A DNA stretch of 64,000 nt from Bromus sterilis (Eukaryota > Streptophyta > Magnoliopsida > Poales > Poaceae), in contig OX465595.1 in assembly GCA_950022295.1 (NCBI GenBank), positions 72,314,770 to 72,378,769 of the forward strand. The letters run 5' to 3'. Below are positions 33,244 to 43,955 of this stretch, one piece after another. A model generated the notes under the pieces. It was given only the letters and a program-made list of their open reading frames with translations, was not told the origin of the DNA and searched no databases. The translations under genes were made by a program, and so were the position numbers. Within the stretch, counting starts at the first letter, position 1. Every line of letters starts with the position of its first letter.

Positions 33244-34649
33244 TGATACGTCTCAAACGTATCTACTTTTCCAAACACTTTTGCTATTGTTTTGGCCTCA
33301 TTCTTGCATGATTTGAACGAAACTAACCCGGCCTGACGCTGTTTTCAGCAGACCTACCAATTCTGTTTTGTTTTGTGCATGTTTCTGGATATTTAGGTAC
33401 GCTGGAAAAATCCCAAGAAAATATATAAAAAATCAGCGTTCCGGAAGCTTCCGCGAGTCCAAAAGGGGGCCACAGGGCAGCCAGGGGGTAGCCAGGAGGG
33501 TGCCTGGCGCGACCCATCCCCTGGCCGCGCCACCTGCCCTCCTGGCTGGGTCCCACACCCCTTGGTGCCCTACTTTGGCCCTATTTATTCTCCCGACGCA
33601 GAAACCCCATAACAGAAGTCGCTTTTCCAATCTACGTCGCGGAGCCGCCGCAACCCACTGTTCTTCTCCAGGAGAGCCAATCTGGAGGCTGCTTTGGCCT
33701 CCGGTGAGGGGAAATCATCGCCATCATCATCATCATCATCACCTCTCCATCACCCCTCCATGACTTCTTCTCTCAGGTGTGAGTAATTCCCTGCTGTAGG
33801 CAAATGGGATGGTAGGGATTGGATGAGTTAGATCATGTAGTAGTTCAATCAGATTATTCGGGGCATGTTGCCTATCTTCTACTTGGTGTTTATCATCTCT
33901 GTTACAACTTGTTGCTCTTAATGCTTGCCACTTTGGGCCCGAGTGCCATGATTTCAGATCTTATAACCCTTTTGTTTCTTGAGTTTGTGGTGTTCTTGAT
34001 CCTATCTATGAGTTGTATGCACCTATTATAGTCCGGAACCGGCGATCCCAATGGTGACATCTTGGGACACCAAAGGGGATGGACTATGATTTGAGGATTC
34101 CGTGTATCCATGAAGTGTTAATGCTTTGTTCCGGTGCTCTTTGACAGGAGTACCTTAATCTCCTTAAGTTCCTTTTGGCCCCGTTTGTAGCGGGAGGGTA
34201 GGACAAAAGATGTTGTGCAAAGTTCTTATTGCAAGCACGTACAACTACCCTGGGATACACGCCTGATGTTTGATATTTGCCTAGATGATCCTTTCTTTTC
34301 TGTGAGCCTTGCCCGTGTTAGAATCTATTACATGTTCGTTCTCATCCAAGCAGCGCCCAACCATCCATCTCCCTAGCCTACAATGTTTTATTTTCTGCTG
34401 GTTACTAGTTGTTTACTTTTGCTGTTTTACTTTTGCTGTTTCACCATCACCATCACCACTATTATCATCACCACTACTACCACCATATCACAGTTGCTAC
34501 TAATAACTTTGTGCAAGCAAGTGTTTATTTCAGGTGCGGTTGAATTGACAACTCAATTGTCAAAGCCTGTACGTATTCTTTGTGTCCCCAAGTGTCGAAT
34601 CAATAAATTGGGTTATCTTTCCCGCGAAGACTATCTCGATCCCCTACAG
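33244..34649 (+). repeat. Element C 3' LTR, 3' end truncated
   Basis: Matches 25260-26648 of the 5' LTR with small indels, including an extra TTTTACTTTTGCTGT unit near 34420-34440. It ends at CCCCTACAG and then passes straight into element A sequence. The terminal TTGAGGGTTATCA is missing. Confidence 0.93.
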
Positions 34650-34771
34650 AGGATAGATAGTACGGATTACAACACAAGATAAACTTGTGAGGTGAGATTG
34701 GATGGTGGTGGAGATGGTGCTGATGTTGGGGATGATGTTGATGATGATCTCGATGATGCCCGTGACGATGG
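34650..34771 (-). repeat. Element A 5' LTR, second piece
   Basis: Corresponds to about 2104-2225 of A's 3' LTR (GGATAGATAGTACGGATTAC onward into the GAT-rich stretch). It is cut at GATGG by the start of array D. The remainder is not found in the window. Confidence 0.9.
34767..34771. repeat. Left target-site base block of array D (GATGG)
   Basis: Five bases before TGATACGTCC. No partner copy is present, because D's right end is lost. Confidence 0.4.
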
Positions 34772-36200
34772 TGATACGTCCAAAACGTATCTATAATTTC
34801 TGCTTGCTCCATGCCTCTTTTGTGTGATATTGCTATGATATTGATGAACTTCCATACACTTTTCATCATATTTGTACTAACCTATTAACTCAGTGCACCC
34901 CAGTGCCAGTTCCTGTTTTCTGTTGTTTTTCTATTTCAGGTTTCCCCCATATTAAAAGTGCTCCAAAAATTCGGGAAAAATCCAATAAAAAATCAGCATA
35001 CAGGAAGCTTCCGGAATCACCGAGAGGGGGGGGGGGGGGGCAAAGGGGACCCACCATGACCCCAGGCGTGAGTAGTCCACCTTGGACCATGGGTCTATGA
35101 TCAGTAGCTATGTGCTGTTCTCCTCCCCTCTTTGTTCTTCATGGATTAGACCTCGTGAGCTGCCCTACATGATAGAGGCACATATGTAATATTTCTGCTG
35201 TTGCTATGCCGAGTTTGCTGGGATCCGATGGATTATGAGATTATGTTCAGATTGTGTTTGAGTTATATATTTGATTCTCCTCTTTTATATTTATGTTCTT
35301 GAGTAATTCTTGCATGTTCTCCGTTTCTGTTTATTGCTTTGGCCAAGTAGTAGGTAGTGACTCCAAGAGGGAGAGTTATGCATGATTGTGGGATCATGCC
35401 CCCCCCCCCCGATGACTAGCTTGAGTGAAAGAAACATGAGTCTAGGGGATGTGCTGTTGCCACAAGGCGGAAAACAACGGTGCCTGTACTTGCGGGTGCA
35501 AGGATTGTTTACTTTACGCAAAGTTCTTTAATGCAGTTGTCCGTTGCTTTGAGTTTACACTTTGGGTGGGATTCACAACTTAATACCAGCGAGATGTTCT
35601 GGATAGATATCTCAAGGTGGATGATTAGTACATAGATGCAGATGGATATCGGTCTACTTGTCTTGGCGTACTGCCCGTGCTTTTGAGCCTCTTCCTTTCT
35701 TTATATCATAATTAACATTGGTTTGCGCACATAATCCTGTCAATTGCCCAGCTGTAATTTGTTTACCTCGCATGACTATTTTATCGTCTTTCGGGAGAGA
35801 GACATCACTAGTGAACATCATAGGACCCCGGTCCATATTTCAAATATTATTTACACCCACTATCAATTTACTGCTTTATTTACTTTTCCGTTGCTATCAC
35901 TATCATTATTATCCCGTGCGTTTAATCTTTTGTAAACAACAAGGCCGGAGGAATTGACAACTCCTTTGTACTCGTTGGGAAGCAAAGCTATCTGTTGTGT
36001 GTGCAGGTCCAGGTGAAGTAAGCAACCTTAGGTTGTGAACGACGCCATTGTTCACTTCACCACCTTCTTGTATCTGTTGGAGTCCTACTGGTTTGATACT
36101 CAACCTTAGCATCTTTGCTAAGGGAAATTGCCGCTACGCTACATCTCAACCTTCCACTTTGGGTAAACCAACGAGGGGCGAGAAGTAAACTCTCGTGACA
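34772..36200 (+). repeat. Array D, LTR 1 (complete 3' end, internal deletion)
   Basis: Starts TGATACGTCCAAAACGTATC and ends about CTCGTGACA, 13 bp before the primer site. The GC-rich promoter part is missing: sequence jumps near 35065 from CCCCAGGCG to TGAGTAGTCC, where LTR 2 has about 280 bp more. It carries a 14-G run (about 35027-35040) and a C run of about 12 (about 35399-35410). Confidence 0.85.
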
Positions 36201-36213
36201 TGAAAGAAATTTC

Positions 36214-36231
36214 TGGCACCGTTGCCGAGGA
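36214..36231 (+). other. Array D primer binding site (degenerate tRNA-Asp type)
   Basis: TGGCACCGTTGCCGAGGA, two differences from the site in B and C. It exists only in unit 1. Confidence 0.75.
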
Positions 36232-36366
36232 CTCCGCTCTTCAAGATAGGGGAGTTGCACACTATCTTTTATCTTTGCTTTTTAGTCTTGTTAGTTTACC
36301 TTTCAGTTTTTGCTTTAGTATCTTTTATCAAAAATCAAAAAAATAGTTATCTTGCTTTCTGCTACT

Positions 36367-38379
36367 ATGGGTTCCTCTGAGAACACCAAGTTGTGTGACT
36401 TTATCTGCACTCCTATTGCTACACCTTCTACTTCAACACCTTCTTATGAGACTAAACCTACTTTGCTGAACCTTGTTATGAAAGATCAATTCTCTGGTGC
36501 TAGAGATGATGTTGCTTTGCATTTAAATAATTTTATTGAGCTTTGTGATATGAAAAAGTACAAAGAAGTAGATGGTGATATTGTTAAGCTTAAGCTTTTT
36601 CCTTTCTCCTTGAGAGATGAAGCTAAAATCTGGTTTCAATCCTTGCCTAGGAATAGCATAGATTCTTGGGATAAGTGCAAGGATGCTTTTATTAGGAAGT
36701 ACTACCCCCCTGCTAAGATTATCCAATTGAGGAGTTTTATTATGAATTTTAAACAATTGGATAATGAACACGTTGCCCAAGCTTGGGAACACATGAAATC
36801 TCTTGTTAAGAATTGCCCTACGCATGGTTTGACTACTTGGATGGTTATCCAAACTTTTTATGCAGGCTTGAACTTTACCTCGCGGAACTTGCTAGATTCG
36901 GCCGCGGGAGGAACCTTTATGTCAACTACACTTGGTGATGCCACAAAACTTCTCGATGAGATGATGACCAATTATTCCCAATGGCACACCGAAAGAGCCC
37001 CAACAGGTAGGAAGGTAAACTCTCTCGAGGAGATCTCCTCCCTAAATGAAAAAGTTGACTTGATTATGTCTCTACTTACCAAGCAATCTCCTATTGATCC
37101 TCAAGATGTTCCTTTAAATTCTTTGATTGCTTAAGATCAAGTAGATGTGAACTTTATCTCTAGAAACAACTTCAATGACAATGCTTATAGGAGTAATTTT
37201 GGTAACATTCCTAGACCGTTCCCCTCCAACAACTATGGGAACAACAACACTTATCCTAGCACCAAAAACTCCACTTCTGAATTAGAGAGTATGCTTAAAG
37301 ACTTTATCACTACCCAAAAATCCTTCAACAAGAGTGTAGAGGAAAAACTAGAGAAACTAGATAACCTCTCGTCGAAGGTAGACAATTTATCCCACGAAGT
37401 AGAATTGCTTAAAATAAGAACTTCTCCCCTTGAGGAGAGGAAGGTCACTCCTATGAATGCTATCCAAGTGCAAATTAATGAAAACATTAGGATGATGGCT
37501 AAACTTAAAGAGAGATGGGCTAGAGAAAAGGAGGAAGAAGATAAAATTAAGAGCCTTCCTACACACCATACTGTTGCTACTATCAAAGTGGTTGAGGATA
37601 TCCAAACTCTTAGCACCCAATGCACCCCTAGTCCCATAGGACCTATTAATGGTGATGCTATGACCTCAACCGTAGAAGAAGAAATTCCTATGACTATAGA
37701 AGCTACCAAACAAGTGAGCCTAAAGGACACCACTACTACTTTAGTTGATAGTAGTGACCTTGATTTTGATAATTGCACCCTTTCTGAAGTTATTCGTTTC
37801 CTTCACAAGATGTCTAGAGACCCCCACACTAGCACACTTAATCTTGCCTTCACGGAGCATATCACTAATGCTCTCATCAAAGCTAGGGAGGAGAAGCTTA
37901 GGGTAGAAGCCTCCATACCTATAAAGCTAGAAGATGGTTTGGATCCTATGATTAAAATTAAGTTGAATAACTTTTCTTGCTATGCTTTATGTGATGTTGG
38001 AGCTAGTACCTCTGTTATGCCCAAAAGAATGTATGATATATTTGAATTGAAACCTTTTGATTCTTGTTCTTTTGGTGTTCGTCTCGTCGATTCTTCCGTA
38101 AAGAAACCTTTGGGGAAGATAGATGATGTTCTTATCATTGTCAATGACAATTATGTTCCCGTTGATTTTACTATTATGGACATTGAATGTGAACCTTCTT
38201 GTCCAATTATTTTGGGACGTCCTTTTCTTCGCACCGTGGGTGCTATTATTGATATGAAAGAAGGGATTATAAAATTCCAATTCTCTCTCAAGAAAGGGAT
38301 GGAACACTTCCCTAGGAAAAATATTAAGTTGCCTTTTGAGTCCATCACACGGGCTAGTTATTTTCTTGAAAAAACTTGA
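36367..38379 (+). pseudogene. Array D gag-protease, unit 1
   Basis: Starts at ATG 36367 (MGSSENTKLC). The gag domain has LFPFSLRDEAKIWFQ, FIRKYYPPAKIIQLRSFIMNFKQ and VAQAWEHMKSLVKNCP. A middle coiled-coil-like region (SVEEKLEKLDNLSSKVDNLS) is followed by charged repeats and a protease with YALCDVGASTSVMP and ILGRPFLRTVGAIID. DVG replaces the usual DSG or DTG. One nonsense codon, TAA at 37132-37134 (CAA in units 2 and 3). There is no zinc knuckle and no pol downstream. The stop is TGA at 38377-38379. Confidence 0.92.
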
Positions 38380-40059
38380 TCTATTTGCATTAAGCCTAGC
38401 TAATGGCTTTAAAGAACCGCTTTCGGGACGCAGCCCGCAACGAATTTAGGATTTCACTTTTGTTTTTCTTATGTTTTTAGTGGTCTTGATGATTTTTACT
38501 ACTGTAACAACATCATTGTATCTTTACTTTTCAAGCTTTGTGCCAATTATAGCCTCATATGACAAGGGAAGTGAAAGTTGTGACATGCTATCCAGAAAAC
38601 AGATTATGTCCTCGTGACTAGAAAAATCAGAGAAAAATCCCAGTTCATCTTTTTGAGCTGAATGTTTTACAAAAGGTGCTCTATACAATTACAAAACTTT
38701 CGTATGTTCTGAGTTTTTTGATTTGAGTTGCAGAAGTATCCGTAAAAAAATCTTTACTACCTGCTGGTCTGTTTTCAAAGATTCTGTCCTGTTTTGCCTT
38801 TTCTTCGTTTTGCAAACCTTAAGCTTGCTTTTTCTTTGCAAAAACTTTTTGGAAATCTTGAGAAACAGTAGCTCTTCAATAATATCTTTATTTCCAGTAG
38901 AGAACAATTATTTTATTATGGGTACTAACCTCGCTAATCCGATTACGATGAGTTATGTATGAAGTGAGTTTTCAAGTGTGCGAGGGAAGATGATGAAAGA
39001 AGATTAAGAAGTGTCAAGCGCTCAAGCTTGGGGATGCCCCATGCATCCCCAAGAAATATTCAAGGAGAATCAAGCGTCTAAGCTTGGGGATGCCCCCGTG
39101 CATCCCCTTCTCCGTCAACAATTATCAGTTCGTCTCTCGTTTTACTATATTTTTATCACTTCATGCGTTATGTGCTATGCTTGGAGCGTCTCGCTCTTAG
39201 GTTTTATTTTTAGTTTTCTTTAGCTTTGCTTTCTGTTCATAACAAGTTAGAACCCAGATTTATTTGTGTGGGAGAGAAACACGCTCCACTTCCAAAATCT
39301 AGAACACAACATAGGACTTTTCATGCTTATCTTTGTTGTGTGTGTTCTTTATCTTTTTCATAGCTACTGTCATGTTTTGCTCTTAGTTTTCATGCTTATC
39401 TTTTCAAAGAGCTTTTGTTTAGTGTGTTGCTGTAACTCTCTTGAGTTTTCATGTATATCTTGTTTAGAGAGTTTGCATGTTGCACTGAGTTTTGTGTCTT
39501 GACTTGAAGTAGGTAATTGAGGTTGCTATTCTTTTGTAGTAGTAACTTCGAATAGTTTTGAGGTATTGTTTTGAGTAATGTTTGGACTTTTGGTGTCAAG
39601 AGCTTTAGCATATTAGTGATAGATGCCGTATTTTGGAAAATCCGTGTTTTTTTCAAAACTTACAAAATTAGTTGATAACTTTAGCTACTAGATGGATCAC
39701 TACTCTTCTGAGGGGTCGAATATTAGAGTACACTCACGTAACATGAGCCGAGGATGCGGAAGGATAACAAAACCCCATACACTCCTCCTCGGGGTACTTG
39801 TCTCTTTGTGAAACCTCCTTATTAGAGTGAGAGTTACCGATAATAAGTGCATGAGTTCTTCGGACAAATGTGAGTATTTGAAAGTTGACACTTCCACCTT
39901 CCCATATTTTTCTAACCTCTCGTGTGCCGTGCATTGCTTTCTTCTCACTCCGAGAGTTGGCGTCCACCTTTGACAGCACATCCAAACCCTTGGCATGATA
40001 CGCTCTGTCATCATAAACCTCCTTATATCCTTCCTCAAAACATCCACCATACCTACCTA
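38380..40059 (+). other. Array D 3' non-coding region, unit 1 (before solo LTR)
   Basis: No credible ORF. A hairpin-type motif (CGGG-ACGCAG-CCCG, about 38427-38440) lies 50 bp after the stop. A block at 38660-38830 matches fragment E in reverse (about 53130-53310). Two hairpins with polypurine-tract sequence lie at 39024-39107. T-rich elsewhere. Confidence 0.7.
39024..39107 (+). other. Two tandem hairpins containing polypurine-tract copies (unit 1)
   Basis: First hairpin 39027-39053: stem CTTGGGGATGC with GCATCCCCAAG, loop of 5. Second hairpin 39086-39107: stem GGGGATGC with GCATCCCC, loop of 6. Each begins in AAGCTTGGGGATG, identical to D's true polypurine tract. Unit 2 has the first hairpin intact and a weakened second one (about 46594-46677). 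Confidence 0.65.
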
Positions 40060-40064
40060 CCAAG
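40060..40064. repeat. Target-site duplication CCAAG (left), unit 1 solo LTR
   Basis: Matches 41711-41715 and the two copies in unit 2. Confidence 0.9.
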
Positions 40065-41710
40065 TGATACGTCCCAAACGTATCTATAATTTCTGCTTGT
40101 TCCATGCATGTTTTGTGTGACTTTGCCATGTTTTGCTTGAACTTTCATACACTTTTGAACCTATTTGGACTAACCTAATAACTCAGTGCACCCAGTTGCC
40201 AGTTGCTGTTTTCTGTTGTTTTTGTATTTCAGGTTTTTCGGCCATTAAAAGTGCTCCAAAAAATCCAGAAAAATCAGATAAAAAATCAGCGTCACGGAAG
40301 CTTACGGAAACACCAAAGAAGGGAAGGGGGCCACCACCAGGAGGACAGGAGGGTCCCTGGCGCGGCCCCACCCTAGGCCGATCTAGGAGGCCTCCTGGCT
40401 GCCTGGTGGGTCCCCTCGACACCCCCTTCGCCTATATTTACCCCTCGGGGTGGAAACCCCTAATACAGACTCCCTTTTCGCGATCTTGCCTCAGTTTCGC
40501 CGCCGCCGCCGTTTCTAGATCGGGGCTGCCTGGAGAAGCTGCTCTGGCACCCTGCCGGGAGAAGCTACCCCCTACGGGAGACCATCCATGGCCATGGACG
40601 CCTCCCGTATGTACCGTGAGTAGTTTCCCTTGGACCATGGGTCCGTGACCAGTAGCTATGTGATCTATCTCTCCCTCTTTTGTGCCTCCACTTTCGAGTC
40701 CTCGTGAGCTGTCTGACATGCTCGAGGCATCTATGTAATTTCTGCTGTTGCTATGCTGAGTTTGTTGGGATCTGATGGATTATGAGACTATGTTCAGATT
40801 GCGATGAATAATATATTCGGTTCTTCTCTTTTATATTTTTTTCTTGAGTAAATTCTTGCATGTTCTCTGTTGCGGTATTTTCTTTGGCCAAGTATTTTAG
40901 TTGCAACTCCAAGAGAGAGCGTTATGCTCGATTGTGGGTTCAGCCCCCTGATGTCTAGCTTGAGTGACAGAAACATGAGACTAGGGGATGTGCTGTTACC
41001 ACCAGGGATAAAACAACGGTGCTTGTACTTGCGGGTGCAAGGATTGTTTACTTTACGCATGGTTCTTTTAATGCAGTTGTCTGTTGCTTTGAGTTTGCAC
41101 TTTGGGTGGGATTCGCAACTTAATACCAGCGAGATGTTCTGGATAGATATCTCAAGGTGGATGATTCGTAGTAGATGCAGATGGATTTCGGTCTACTTAC
41201 CTTGGCGTACTGCCCATTACTTTTGAGCCCTTCCTTTCTTTGCAGCATAGTTAGCATTGCGGTGCCTTCATAATCCAGTCAATTGCCCAACTGTGATTTG
41301 TTTACCTCGCTAGCACTTTTATCGTCTTTTGGGAGAGAGACATCACTAGTGAAAATCACGCGACCCCGGTCCATCTTCGTATCATTGTTTACACCTTCAA
41401 TTTATTTTTAGTCTTTACTTTTAGTTACCCCTATTATTATATCTTGCGTTGATCCTTTGTAAACAGCAAGGCCGGAGGAATTGACAACTCCTCTGTACTC
41501 GTTGGGAGCAAAGTTATTTGTATCTGTGTGCAGGTCTAGGTGAAGTTAGCAACCTCGGCGCCATTGTTCACTTTACCACCTTCTTGTATCTCTGCGAGTC
41601 CTACGGGAGACAAACCCTATCCTCTACATAGGGGAAATTTGCTGCTACGCTACATCTCACCTTCCACTTGGGGTAACCAACAAGGAGTGAGCACTATCCT
41701 CACCGTATCA
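40065..41710 (+). mobile_element. Solo LTR in array D unit 1 (1646 bp)
   Basis: Starts TGATACGTCCCAAACGTATC, ends CTCACCGTATCA and is flanked by CCAAG. It has its own GC-rich block (about 40315-40430), a TATATTTA box (about 40432-40440) and an LTR body related to but distinct from D's LTR. No internal region is left. The local ORFs (for example 40133-40648) are not conserved coding sequence. Confidence 0.92.
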
Positions 41711-41715
41711 CCAAG
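41711..41715. repeat. Target-site duplication CCAAG (right), unit 1 solo LTR
   Basis: Identical to 40060-40064. Confidence 0.9.
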
Positions 41716-42940
41716 GCATTTCCATAGCCTTTCTGAGATATATTGCCATGCAACATCCATCTTCTCATGACTTGATCTTCATGTCATACATGCTACTTGC
41801 TTGATTGATGAGCCGCATGCTAGTTGGGCCTTGCCCTAATCATTGCTACATGACGCGCTAGTATCATTGCATATCCTGCTACACTAGCAGAGGCATACAT
41901 TTTCATACATCATGATAGTTACATCTTCTTTATGATTTGAGTACTTTGGAAAGTGTGAAAGATCTTCTATACTTCTTGTAATATATAGAGTGTTGCCCGA
42001 AAGTGAGGAAAAGATCCCAAAGTGGACAAACTAACAGATCCCAAAGAGGACAAATGAGAGAGAAATAGAAAGAGCCATTGAGGCCACCAAAAAATACAAA
42101 AAAAATAGAAAAAAGAGAAAAATAAATAAAAAGAGAGAAGGGGCACACTACTATTCCTTTTGAGAGATCCAAACTCGTACTCCCTCTTATATCTTGTACT
42201 CCATAGAGATTATCATTCATGCATATAGCTATGTGGGGACCTTCACACTATAGAACTTGGCTTGTATATTCCAGTGACGAGCCTCCTCAAATGAGCTCTA
42301 GGTCTTCTTGAGCAAGCAAGTTGGATGCACCCCCACTAGTTCCATTGGAGAGCTTGCCTTAACTCATATGTGCATCCGTTGCATGGCAATCCCTACTCCT
42401 CACATCATATCTATCATTTGGCTTTCTCTCGCCTATGATTGTCCTCATTGATGTGAGCCTTTCACACCCTTTTTGTCTTCCTCCTCCACCATATTCTCTC
42501 TTTGCCATCCTAAGTGTCAACTTTCTTGCTTACGATCATCCATTGCATGAGTGCTCAAAATATCGAAAAGGAGTGGATCATTTTGACTTGTACCTGACTA
42601 GTGGTCTGGGAATGAGTCAAGATAAGATTCCAAAGAAGACCAAGTGGGAAACTTTAGTAGATTGAGTTCTCAACATAAAAATACTTTTTCCCGTATATCC
42701 CTATCCCCTTTCTTGCACGCAAACACCATTTGGAGACATTCGAGTCACGGACAGCAAGCTCTTGCACCTTTATGTTCTTATATTGCTTGTTTCAATACTA
42801 AATATAGACTCTTTCCGGTTATGACTTGAATTGAATTACATGCCTTGATTGCTTTACTTAAAAGTTCTTATATGGTTGTTAGCATGTCACCACAGAAATT
42901 ATGCTTTTATCATTTACCTACTCGAGGACGAGCAGGAATT
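41716..42940 (+). other. Array D 3' non-coding region, unit 1 (after solo LTR)
   Basis: About 1.2 kb without a credible ORF. It includes an A-rich tract (about 42085-42140), CT-rich stretches, and CTCGAGGACGAGCAGGAATT immediately before the polypurine tract, parallel to the GAGGACAAGC box of A, B and C. Confidence 0.7.
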
Positions 42941-42954
42941 AAGCTTGGGGATGT
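42941..42954 (+). other. Array D polypurine tract, unit 1
   Basis: AAGCTTGGGGATGT, directly followed by the LTR start TGATACGTCC. Confidence 0.85.
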
Positions 42955-43955
42955 TGATACGTCCAAAACGTATCTATAATTACTTCTTGCTCCATGCCTC
43001 TTTTGTGTGATATTGCTATGATATTGATGAACTTCCATACACTTTTGATCATATTTGGACTAACTTATTAACTCAGTGCACCCCAGTGCCAGTTCCTGTT
43101 TTCTGCTGTTTTTCTATTTCAGGTTTCACCATATTAAAAGTGCTCCAAAAATTCGGGAAAAATCCAATAAAAAAATCAGCGTACAGGAAGCTTTCGGAAT
43201 CACCGAGGGGGAGGGGGGCAAAGGGGACCCACCAGGGCCCCAGGCGCCCTCCCGGCGCGCCCCAGGGTGGGGCCGCGCCAGGGGGCCGCCTCGACCCTTG
43301 GTGGACCCCCTGGCTGCCCCCCTTCGCCTATTTATTCCCCGTGACGCAAAAACCCCGAGAAGGGAACCCTTTTTCGCGATCTCTCCTCTGTTCCGCCGCC
43401 GCCGCGCTTCCAAGATCGGGAGCACCAGAAGACCTCTTCCCGGCACCCTGCCGGAGGGAGGAATCACCTCCGGGAGATTCTCCACCACCATGGATGCTTC
43501 CCGGATGAACCATGAGTAGTCCACCTTGGACCATGGGTCTATGATCAGTAGCTATGTGATGTTCTCCTCCCCTCTTTGTTCTTCATGGATTAGACCTCGT
43601 GAGCTGCCCTACATGATAGAGGCACATATGTAATATTTCTGCTGTTGCTATGCTGAGTTTGCTGGGATCCGATGGATTATGAGATTATGTTCAGATTTTG
43701 TTTGAGTTATATATTTGATTCTCCTCTTTTATATTTATTTTCTTGAGTAATTCTTGCATCTATCCGTTGCTGTTTATTGATTTGGCCAAGTAGTAGGTAG
43801 TGACTCCAAGAGGGAGAGTTATGCATTATTGTGGGTTCATGCCCCCCCGATGACTAGCTTGAGTGACAGAAACATGAGTCTAGGGGATGTGCTATTGCCA
43901 CACGGGGGAAAAGAACGGTGCTTGTACTTGCGGGTGCAAGGATTGTTTACTTTAC
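42955..43955 (+). repeat. Array D, LTR 2 (3' part deleted)
   Basis: Full 5' half with a GC-rich block (about 43200-43320), a TATTTATT box at 43329-43336 and the leader. It stops at GATTGTTTACTTTAC and passes directly into gag. The last part of the LTR, the primer site and the gag start are missing, about 0.87 kb compared with unit 1. Confidence 0.88.

Larger units (their letters stand above)
25260..34649 (+). mobile_element. Element C: non-autonomous Gypsy element, relative of element B
   Basis: Order on the plus strand: 5' LTR 25260-26661, primer site, gag-protease, GC/pyrimidine segment, intron, extra ORF, internal polypurine-like motif, non-coding region, polypurine tract 33230-33243 and 3' LTR 33244-34649. 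It lacks RT, RNase H and integrase. Layout and proteins match element B, but sequences differ enough to be a separate subfamily. It is inserted in element A's 5' LTR. Its last 13 LTR bases, the duplicated target and about 19 bases of A are missing at the right junction. Confidence 0.95.
1242..34771 (-). mobile_element. Element A: Gypsy (Athila-like) LTR retrotransposon, nested host
   Basis: Host element for several later insertions, inserted into the Copia pol gene. Reading on the minus strand: 5' LTR (34771-34650 and 25259-24416, split by element C and cut off by array D), tRNA-Asp-type primer site, gag, protease (split by element B), RT, RNase H, integrase, a coiled-coil ORF (split by a solo LTR), a non-coding 3' region, polypurine tract and 3' LTR. 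Removing the nested insertions restores an uninterrupted reading path across both junctions, which confirms the reconstruction. It is the only relative of B and C here that has pol, so it is a candidate autonomous partner. Confidence 0.9.

Noticed and set aside
37251..37778. A 175-codon minus-strand hydrophobic frame, repeated in units 2 and 3 of D
   Set aside because: Antisense shadow of D gag. It repeats only because gag repeats.
40133..40648. A 171-codon plus-strand frame, also at 47705-48220
   Set aside because: Lies in the promoter part of the CCAAG solo LTR. The repetition is explained by array duplication, and it lacks any recognisable domain.
40065..41710. The CCAAG-flanked LTR as the 3' LTR of element D unit 1
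   Set aside because: Its sequence differs from D's LTR, it has its own target duplication, and D's real polypurine tract and LTR come 1.2 kb later.
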